From Phoronis australis (lineage: Eukaryota > Phoronida > Phoronidae): a stretch of 64,000 nucleotides of DNA. The DNA is taken from contig NMRA01000121.1 in assembly GCA_002633005.1 (NCBI GenBank), positions 199,000 to 262,999 on the forward strand. The letters are read 5' to 3'. The notes beneath the pieces were generated by a model. It worked only from the letters and a program-made list of their open reading frames with translations. It was not told the origin of the DNA and did not search any database. This document shows positions 34,701 through 41,530 of this stretch, piece after piece (position 1 is the first letter of the stretch; each line of letters begins with the position of its first letter). A program made the position numbers and the translations under genes.

Positions 34701-37280
34701 ATGTGTACAAGATGTCAATATTTTCTGAGGCATGACTGAACTACTTCTACATAAAGAACTACCAACAAAGTGAAACCTAGATCTTACGGCAAACTTTAAG
34801 GCCGACAGGTGAATGATTAATCCAAGCACAAAAATTTGTGAAATTTTCAAGTGCAAAATTGCCCTTGTGGTTACCTAAATTGGACCTGCAAAATTTGTTG
34901 AAATGCGTTGTGGTTGTGCATTTCTATCCCTATTTGTCGGCCAAAACTGTTTTATTACTGGCAGATACATCATCACTAAACATCCGAATTAAGCCTTAGA
35001 CAAAAACTCATACTTTTGGAAGTAAGTAGCCTTACCTTGCATATAAACTCATCGCTGACGAGTACATTTTGACTCTTGAGATCCAAGTGAAGCACACCCA
35101 TCTCGTGAAGGTACGACATCCCCTGCACAACGTCACAAACGAACTTTGTCTTTATGTCAATACTTGGGTGCGCACCAGTCTGACGTTTACAATCACTTAA
35201 GAATTGTTGAAGGTTTCCATAGTGCATGTGCTCCGTCACAATGCAGTAGTTATCAGGCTCCAGAATAACGCCAACAAGGGTGAGAATATTTGGATGCTTT
35301 AACTTGAACAGTTTCTTGGCTTCCCTTAGCAGATTCTTTTCCTCCCTTGAAGACAATTAAAAACTTATAATTTCATCAAGATTCTAACAATTTTACATAT
35401 CCATTGATATACAAAACACAAATCACCTGTTCTAGGAAAATCAATCTTCTCCCTAACATCAACCACATGGACAGTCTCATGAATTGCTCCCTTTCTCACG
35501 AGTAATACTCTTCGTTTCTCAAGCAGTCTGCCTTTTTCACCCGACAATTATAGATTCTCAGCTTGTAAAACCCATTATATTTTGGCTTTGTGTGCGTTTG
35601 TTAGCTTGGTCCACATGCGTAACTGACAACCAATGTCAAGGTGGAATAAGTTCTCACTGTCACTGAGTTTAGGGTTCCCCGCCACCTTGCTATGCCTAAA
35701 CTGCAGCAAGTGGTTTTCAAGTAAACTGGGCAGACTTCAACAGAATTCTTTCAACCTCTCCCAATCCTTGGCACATTTCATGCCAGTTATTTAGTGATAA
35801 AATGGCACTTTTGTCACAACAGAATAGTACTGTTGTTGAACTTTTGCCTGAGACATTTGTAACTTTATAGTGCCTGCTCACTAAATCTTCTCATTGGACT
35901 TTAGTGAGACACTATTATTACACCAAAATTCCTAATTCTAGATGATATGATGGTGTTCAGCTGTAGCTGCACACCCTAATGGACATAAGACTTAGCCTTT
36001 TATGTTATCTGTGTTGTGCACTTGTACCTTCACACTTTTTATGTATCTCTCTGTACTCTGGTTCTAATAAATTAATCATTATTATTATTCCCTTTTTAAA
36101 TAACTTTGTCACTATGGAGTTTTCGTTACAACTCACTTTGCAAATTTTTCTCAGCGACATCACTGTGTTTGTCCTTCCGGTGCTCTGCTTAGAATGTTTG
36201 ATAAAGTGGACAGATATCTGTGGGTGTGTGATGTGTTCTTCGCCTTTCTGACATCAATGAGAAACAAGAAAATGCGAAGCGCGTGGGTAAAACAAGTTCG
36301 TCAGGCTAATACTGAATCAAACAGAATCCCCTTTCTTGAAGATACCTGCTCACTTCCGTAACTTAATGAATTTTTGAAATCAGAACATTTCCACAGCCAT
36401 ACACCTCATCGGTCTCTGAAATGATCTGCAAAAATGTGCCCGATTTCCAAGATGAGGTCACATGATTTCTTATCTCCGGGACAAAGGAGAGTGCTATTGC
36501 CGTGTAATCCAGGACAGCCCTATTGTGTTCCAGGTATCTCAGTGACAAGCTAAACAACATTCAGAGCTGTTGTTTTGTAACTTATGTCATATCCAAGTCA
36601 CGGTGAGGTGATAGATGTAATTTACTTGACCTTTTATACCCTGCCTGTCTTAATCATGTCATTTTTTCATTGTCGTAAATACTCCCACTGTCTAGAATCA
36701 TCTCTTAATTCATTTCATCTGTCTTAGTTAAATTTTTACCATTATTTGTCATTTAGTTATTGTCTTAATTCTCAACCTGTTTTAATTGTATCTTTGTTAC
36801 GTATATTTCATTGTTGTTTTATTACTTCATTGTATTATATTACTGTTTTTCTTGTTGAGGCCCCTCTTGGAAAGCAGTGCTATCACTGAAGAGCCCAACC
36901 CTCATTTGAAATATCACAACAAATAAATAAATAGATGCTGCAACAGTGCACTTAGTTAATGCAACAGGCCAGTAACGGCAAGAATGAGAGATGGTATGCT
37001 ATACCATCTGGGTTCACACTGTCCCCACAATAATCACTCACCTTTCGGGTATTTGGGAAACATCCTTAAGAAATTTCAGTGCTACAATGGTTCCTGTAGA
37101 TTTGTAACGAGCCTTCTTTACTATCGAAAAGGCACCAGAACCAATAGTATCTAAAACCGTAAAGTTGGCAATCGACATCTCGGGAAGCGGTTGATCCAAA
37201 GTTGCGGAAAGTGACTTTTGAGGCTCCTCGGGTGGTGGACTATAGAAGTAGCCAAAATACTCAGACTCATCCTCTGCCAT
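19510..37280 (-). CDS. RIPK1-like protein kinase with RHIM and death domain, 11 coding exons
   Basis: Predicted receptor-interacting protein kinase of RIPK1 architecture (kinase, linker, RHIM, death domain), 654 residues against 671 in human RIPK1. Minus-strand exons: 37280-37042, 35345-35036, 33379-33175, 32347-32198, 30831-30743, 28129-28038, 27353-27013, 24446-24430, 22787-22751, 22283-22071, 19781-19510. Every junction is GT-AG and phases chain to the TAG. The kinase (about 40-300) has IGSGAFSIV (46-54), VALK lysine K69, alpha-C E88, HLDLKSQN (166-173), DFG (186-188) and APEQ, so it looks active but non-RD. Linker 302-490 holds a threefold PxQRNT repeat; RHIM core IQIG is 510-513; the death domain is about 570-640. 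In mammals this family acts in cytosolic TNF/TLR signalling and cell death through RHIM-amyloid and death-domain complexes; the role here is inferred. The start was chosen at ATG 37280, with a G at +4. A 5' non-coding exon is possible. Confidence 0.93.
19782..22070. repeat. RIPK1-like intron 10 with an array of diverged monomers
   Basis: From about 20240 to 21900 the intron is built from diverged units that share word blocks. An anchor like ATTGCCACWAGGGGG appears at about 20260, 20667, 21590 and 21740. A middle block like CCAAAATTGCCAGTC occurs, and a block like GTCAAATTTCA near 20314 and 21068. The run ends near GACAGACGGACGG at about 21870 followed by a small palindrome around 21902-21920. 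Units differ in length and are too diverged for an exact period. Confidence 0.6.
22071..22283 (-). CDS. RIPK1-like exon 10: RHIM
   Basis: Codes residues 494-564. The segment IHNYSGAGNIQIGDGNTMHI carries a canonical RHIM tetrad IQIG (510-513), preceded by Asn/Gly residues and followed by a G-N-x-M pattern, as in RIPK1, RIPK3 and related amyloid motifs. In mammals such motifs assemble cross-beta hetero-amyloids. A Ser/Gly/Ala-rich stretch and a basic GKRKQK cluster follow. A CA-rich simple sequence sits just past the donor (22027-22060). Confidence 0.92.
22751..22787 (-). CDS. RIPK1-like exon 9: 37-nt exon before the RHIM
   Basis: Reads NPTQPQTIVHQH between GGTTTCAG and GTAAGTG, phase 0 in and phase 1 out, joining in frame to the RHIM exon. 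Gln/Pro-rich linker. Confidence 0.75.
22788..24429. repeat. RIPK1-like intron 8 with dispersed and tandem repeats
   Basis: Contains a copy of a roughly 400-base dispersed repeat at about 23035-23420 (inverted copy at about 54470-54845). A 30-base duplication (CAAATACATCAGTCTTTAGT block) lies at about 23412-23470. The 36-base tandem array is at 23649-23792. One N is at 23115. Confidence 0.65.
23649..23792. repeat. 36-bp tandem repeat, four units
   Basis: Four head-to-tail units start at 23649, 23685, 23721 and 23757. The core is CCTGAACACTCAGCATGC followed by AAACAAATACAGT. Units 1-3 differ at one base near the start, and unit 4 has a few changes. Because 36 is divisible by 3 the array is open in several frames on both strands, which produces repetitive false ORFs. 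Confidence 0.92.
24430..24446 (-). CDS. RIPK1-like exon 8: 17-nt microexon
   Basis: Only 17 bases between a TTTTCGCAG acceptor and a GTAAGC donor. It is the piece that restores frame between exon 7 (ends phase 1) and exon 9 (starts phase 0), adding GAGAAK after the junction codon. It is easily missed by gene finders. Skipping it would shift the frame before the RHIM. Confidence 0.7.
24447..27012. repeat. RIPK1-like intron 7 with a second diverged monomer array
   Basis: The same words as in intron 10 recur at about 25480-26600. ATTGCCACAAGAGGGAGCC is near 25483, ATTGCCATTAGGGGTTCC near 25787 and GGCCACTAGGGGGTGC near 26360. GTCAAATTTC blocks are near 25985 and 26408, with a terminal CAACAGACGGATGGAC near 26545. 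The left part (24447-25480) shows nothing recognisable. Confidence 0.55.
27013..27353 (-). CDS. RIPK1-like exon 7: linker with threefold PxQRNT repeat
   Basis: Codes residues 362-475 of the intermediate domain. A motif P(V/T)QRNT occurs three times, at about 386-391, 411-416 and 437-442, spaced 25 and 26 residues apart and each followed by T/A then an acidic or basic pair. The segment is basic, Gly/Pro-rich and predicted disordered. It does not match the RHIM core. Phase 2 in and phase 1 out fit exons 6 and 8. The opposite strand is also open for 160 codons, which is taken as a shadow. Confidence 0.85.
27354..28037. other. RIPK1-like intron 6
   Basis: Non-coding. The plus-strand ORF at 27020-27502 that overlaps its right part is a shadow of exon 7. 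Nothing else is recognised. Confidence 0.6.
28038..28129 (-). CDS. RIPK1-like exon 6: low-complexity linker
   Basis: Short exon between TTATCAG and GTATGT, reading EASPTKSEQTHAQPSGDIEE and then DAAGVPHPAD. It is an acidic, Ser/Pro-rich linker typical of the intermediate domain. Supported by phase continuity (0 to 2) and good splice sites, with no domain of its own. Confidence 0.8.
28130..30742. other. RIPK1-like intron 5
   Basis: Long AT-rich intron. The only structure seen is a duplicated block of about 70 bases: 28383-28450 and 30383-30450 share GATGGGCATTCACAAA, CACATTGTCA, CGCTTTCA and TTGTGATC in the same order and orientation. Confidence 0.5.
30743..30831 (-). CDS. RIPK1-like exon 5: post-kinase helix
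   Basis: Codes KLVEQINQNKSDGFDDKITKA and the following LRPKLQ, a charged helical segment directly after the kinase. The acceptor TTTGCAG and donor GTACAA give phases 1 and 0 that fit the neighbours. Confidence 0.88.
30832..32197. repeat. RIPK1-like intron 4 with decayed units of about 65 bases
   Basis: Units resembling ACAGTCAATTA...CTTTACACATCAAGC...AAATCAACTCCAGAGA...TTAAGGGAAACAGGGAC follow one another at about 31104-31245. They reappear at about 31755-31875 after an unrelated stretch of about 500 bases. This looks like an old tandem array split by an insertion. Confidence 0.5.
32198..32347 (-). CDS. RIPK1-like exon 4: end of kinase C-lobe
   Basis: Continues PFS into HVRELERIALAVTRGERPD and TPEWLKDMMKSSWSQ, with the ERRTF of subdomain XI (the conserved arginine that closes the kinase fold). 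Phase 1 on both sides. Confidence 0.9.
32348..33174. other. RIPK1-like intron 3
   Basis: AT-rich intron with only short chance ORFs on both strands. No element recognised. Confidence 0.6.
33175..33379 (-). CDS. RIPK1-like exon 3: DFG, activation loop and APE
   Basis: Begins exactly at IADFGLSVW and contains the activation segment to HVAPEQW and the DVYAFGIVVWEILTCEVPFS block of subdomain IX. Metal-binding D186 is intact. Donor GTGAGT, phase 1. Confidence 0.92.
33380..35035. other. RIPK1-like intron 2
   Basis: Mostly featureless. A weak single unit of the monomer family seen in introns 7 and 10 is present at about 33960-34130 (GTGCCAATAAAGTGCACC, CATATGCCAATTTTAATAAT). Overlapping 67-78 codon ORFs at 34131-34536 have no domains. 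Confidence 0.45.
35036..35345 (-). CDS. RIPK1-like exon 2: kinase alpha-C helix to catalytic loop
   Basis: Codes residues 80-183, from the alpha-C helix (LLREAKKLFKLKHPNI, E88) through the hinge (YCIVTEHMHYGNL, likely gatekeeper T117) to the catalytic loop HLDLKSQNVLV. The arginine of the usual HRD is leucine, as in RIPK4/ANKK1-type loops, so the kinase is of the non-RD class. Phase 0 at the end. Confidence 0.92.
35346..37041. mobile_element. RIPK1-like intron 1 with LINE 3' tails and a dispersed repeat
   Basis: Three pieces can be seen. At about 35975-36092 a pyrimidine-rich stretch ends in CTAATAAATTAATC and (ATT)n. At about 36660-36935 there is a T-rich stretch, then GAGGCCCCTCTTGGAAAGCAGTG, then CAACAAATAAATAAATAG. 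Both look like plus-strand 3' ends of CR1/Jockey-type LINEs with short repeat tails. Between them, about 36170-36545, lies a minus-oriented copy of the repeat at 52570-52990. Confidence 0.55.
37042..37280 (-). CDS. RIPK1-like exon 1: start codon and kinase glycine loop
   Basis: Codes residues 1-80. An acidic, tyrosine- and proline-containing leader (MAEDESEYFGYFYSPPPEEP) precedes the kinase N-lobe. The leader is about 35 residues, longer than in human RIPK1. The ATP-loop IGSGAFSIVKKA and the beta-3 lysine in TIVALKF are both in this exon. It ends in phase 2 before GTGAGT. Confidence 0.92.
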
Positions 37281-38750
37281 GACTCGTTTTCTTGATTCTT
37301 GTTACTCAGGTGGAATCTAAGTAAACACAATTACTTGATTCAGTCATAGTCAGTATATAGTTTTCAAAATGTTTTATCATCCACAGTCATCTCTTGAAAT
37401 GTTGGATTGAGGGAACGCCTACAACCCAGTGTTGCAGTCCAAATAGTTATAGATTAAAAGTTCTTACACACATGATCGCAAAGACACAACCTTGAAAATT
37501 ATTGTAACATATGCCATACCTGTCGCAGCAGCGTCAAGCACTGGTCAGACAACACAGGGGTAATAGTCGACTACACTGGTTCCTGATTTGAGAACTAGTT
37601 ACTCCCACTGAATAACACCCATTACCGTTACGTACCATCCTGGACTTTTAAACCAAGAAATTTCCAACATCACAATCCAATCAAGAATCAAGTCAGATTA
37701 AACTCGACAAACAAGCCTATTGTGTTGGTACACAATGCTGAGGTAGTCAGAGCTTACAGTCACACAAATGTATAATCAGCAGTTGAAAGTTAAGAATTTT
37801 TCTGAAAGTCAACCCTTTTCCTCTGTTTTAAGTTTTTTAGTGACAGTCATTCATAGAAAAAACATCTTCTTCACAACATTTGTTAAACGTCATTTGGAAA
37901 TAGCATTTTTAAATATCAGTTAGCGTCAGGTGCACTATTTACAACATAATTGCCAGAGCCCTCAATCCCTCGATACTGGGGCCGCATATCAGACCCATTC
38001 CCCCTGAAAAGTATTGAAAAATAATGTGAAATTCCCCTCACGATGTTCAAAAAATGCCCTCAACCGTTTGAAAAAATACCCTTGAGGCTCGAATCACTTG
38101 TAACTCACACAGGTGGTAATTTGAAGGACCACAATGACTACTTGAGGCAGAGCCTGCAAGGGCTTGCAACAGGATGGGGGTGCTATTGGTGGTTATCAGG
38201 AGGTAGAATTTCCCCTCACCCCAAAATATTCCCTCCTTACAAGGTACAGGCAGCTTTCTCCTTGGATGAACGCGGGCCCTGATAGCTGAATTACGTGAGC
38301 TGGACTATATAAACATTGAACATATTAGGGCAATTCCATGAAAAGGTCAACACAGACACACAAAAAAATAATAATGCGAGTAGATTAACAATTCTGGTCA
38401 CATCTGAAAGCCCAGTCTCCCTAGTTTCAGGACCAATATCTGAATTTTGTATTGAACAATTGTTCCACTAAATCATCAAAAAAACAGAAAATGCAACTTC
38501 ATGCAATTTACAGAAATTTAACGTTAAAATATTTTTTTCAAAAATTCAAATTCTCTGGATATGTCCGTCACACCCATTCCAAGACAATTTTCTCAGTCAG
38601 ATAAAAGACAGGAGAAAAATTGATACATGGTTTGAAAGCTACCAATGAGACCTAACAATTATAAATTATTTTCATAGGAGGACAATTTTTTCACAATGAA
38701 TTGAAATGTTCTTTGATCGTATATCAGTCACAAATGGAATTGCCCATTAT
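37281..38750. other. Upstream region of the RIPK1-like gene
   Basis: Presumed promoter and 5' UTR side of the gene on the minus strand. No TATA box or clear first exon could be placed. A 79-codon plus-strand ORF at 38043-38282 has no domain. Confidence 0.35.
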
Positions 38751-38754
38751 TAAG

Positions 38755-39142
38755 TAAAGATCCCTGTTGGAACCAAATAACCGTACCTTGATGTGGTCAG
38801 TGTACAGCTGTTTTGTCCATACATTATATCAGAGACCTATAACTGCTGTTCAACAAAACAGATTTACATCACCATATCTCTGATGAGGACTTCAGTATAA
38901 GCGCAGGGTACAGAAAGCTAAGCCAAGTCTGAACAGAGATCATGGACTTACCTTCAGTGTATTCAAATCTGTTATGGTATTCTCCCGACATTAGGAAATC
39001 CCCAGTAGTTTTTGTATTGTTTTTTCTATAACAGAGGGTGCAACCGGTGATGAATCAAGTCCATGAGACATGGACAAAATAGCTGTACACTTACCATATT
39101 AAGGTAAGGTTCTTTGGTTCCAAAAGGGATCTTCACTTACTA
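38755..39142. mobile_element. Foldback element, about 0.39 kb
   Basis: The outer ~70 bases are inverted copies. The left arm at about 38755-38825 reads AAGATCCCTGTTGGAACC, TACCTTGATGTGGT and TGTACAGCTGTTTTGTCCAT. The right arm at about 39072-39142 reads the reverse complement of the same series with a few changes. The interior of about 245 bases has no ORF. Confidence 0.7.
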
Positions 39143-41149
39143 TTTTCATTAGCTAAATGGAACGCAGTTATATACTTAGTCTCATACAAACATTGCTTCA
39201 CCAACTCTGTCCCCTTGTTATGGCTGTCAAGCTGATGACGACACGGCTGCAACCAGAGTTCCCAATCAGTGGTGGCAACTGGTTCTCAAACCAATTTCAA
39301 ATCAGAGACCCACCTTTCCGACTATTAAATACAGTAACTAAGTTCCTAATTTAGAGAACCAAACAAAACACTGAATAACGTAACATAAGGTAATTGCTCA
39401 CATGACGACGATACCAACATCATGTGCATAGGTCACTCTCCTTGAAATGTAAACAGTTATGTAATGGGCAACGCATTATTAACAATTGACTGCTGAAATG
39501 ATGGATTTTAATGCATAGCAACAGAGCATATTAGATTAACCGTGACAAGAGAAAGTCGTGTTAAAGGAGAATGCCACCAAAAAACAGTGTATCTTGAATC
39601 AATTTGGATCAAGTAGATCCACTCGATAACAGCAAGTTCAATTCTTTTACTTGACACCAGACGGCAGACGGAGGTGCTGAAATTAACCAGAGGCGTCATA
39701 GGTTCTAAAAGTCTGTTCAGCAGTTCACAACGCACTTAATGGTGTCAGTTAATCACTTGACTTCAAGGCTTTACACCAATAAATCATCAAAACTCGATGC
39801 AAAACCCTTACATAGAGTTTTTAAACAAACAAGATGCTTTATTTCACTGTTACGGACTTATAGAAATTTTGAATGTACCATAGCCCACAAAGTTCGCTAG
39901 GCCAACATACCGAGGTCGGTCGCAGGAAGTTTGTAACTGTTTGGTGTTAAATTATCTAGAATTATTCTTCCGTGAAATACAGAGAGGAGAGCACAGACAA
40001 GTGTTATGATTTTAGACTTACAAATTTTTGAGTTCTAAACACACAAAACACTCTGTATAACCCAGTGGCTCGGAAAATGATCAGGCCCCTTGCAGATTGG
40101 AGAAATTACGAACATGAAAACAGTCGGGTTAGTTGGCTCCCAAAGTTGAAAACTAAACTTCAAGTCACAAAAAGACTAGACTAGTAATTTAAACCAAAGA
40201 AATAACATGCACATGAATCAGTATCTTGATGAATTGGCTGCAAAATCGCAAATCTACTGACTCGTTGGTACCCCGAAGTCACTAGATTCCCCTTCCACAG
40301 AACTGTCAGGGCAAAGGTTGTACAAAAACAATGATAATAATGTATTTATATATCTAATTACAGTTTCCACTAACATCTGACACATAAAATCGAGTTATTG
40401 TTTCACAGCAACTGTTTGTCAGCAAACACTGAATTAGCATGTGCTCACATACACAGTCCACTGCCTCAGGTGCCCAGTCATGTTACAGTTTTATTGCATA
40501 CGAAGCTGGTAACACAGTTTTATTTGTTCAATGTTGTTTTCTCAACTCAGGATCACTTCAAAGGCATTACAAATTGTATCTACTGAGACAGACTTTGACA
40601 CTTTGATTCAGTTTTATACAAACATTGATTGGGGTGAGAATAATTCATTTTGAAACAGGACAATGTCCGACACGGGAATATTTCATGGCCTCATATAATT
40701 TGGTATTAACCGTGAACTTTTCATTCCTTACTGCTGCGAGCCACTTCCGAAGCATTTCAGGCTATTGAGGAAATCGAAAAAATAATATACCTGCTTTCCT
40801 CACAGCTTCATGGTTTGTACAAGCGTTAACGATACGCCACATCATAGCGGCACACACTCAGATGAAGAAGAATGAAGAACCACAATCACCGACGTTGCTG
40901 CATCTTCCTCACAGGTTATCGTGACACATGTCAGTGAGGTGATCTCGACCGTATAAGAGGTGAGGTGAATGGATACTGACCCATTAAGACGGTAAAAAAA
41001 AACAAATTAAATTGGGCGGCATTCTCCTTTAGTTTTAAACATATGACCATCGTCTATGCTGGCTGACAATAGAGTTCCAATAAGTGCTTTATAGACCGGA
41101 TGCTTTTTGGCGAATTATGCCTCCCACTGACTAAAACATCAAAGTACCG
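39143..41149. other. Intergenic sequence
   Basis: No gene recognised. The word TTAAAGGAGAATGCCACC at 39561-39578 faces its reverse complement at about 41013-41031, suggesting the ends of an element of about 1.47 kb or two unrelated repeat ends. No coding capacity between them. Confidence 0.35.
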
Positions 41150-41530
41150 TTGTCTGAAATACATACATTTTGCGCATAGAGGAACACCTTAGGAGGATGT
41201 CAATGTAAGTTTAATTCTCTCCAACTCGAACAAATACTCCTGTTATCAAACGTTTTCTCCAAGCAGTCCCTTGTTCAGTTCCCAAAATTGGTAACTCGCC
41301 ATTTTCACACTGTGTACGCTAGGGCCAGTAGGGGATAAACACTGTGTCATGCAACCTGGCGGGTCCAGTGTTACGGTGAGTTACCGATTTTGGTATGAGA
41401 ACGAGAGACTGCTTGAAGAAAACGTTTGGTAACGGGAGTATTTGTTCAAGTTGGAAGGAATTAAACACATAGACAACCTCCTAAGCCTAAGATTAACCTA
41501 AGGTGTCCCTCTAGGCCAAAAGGTCTCTAC
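41150..41530. mobile_element. Foldback element, copy 2
   Basis: Same family as 11925-12258, with inverted arms of about 130-150 bases. The left arm words are CTTAGGAGGATGTCAATG, CTCCAACTCGAACAAATACT, GTTATCAAACG and CCCAAAATTGGTAACTC, mirrored on the right. The centre differs from copy 1. About 80 bases of flank on the left (from about 41075) also match copy 1. Confidence 0.75.
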
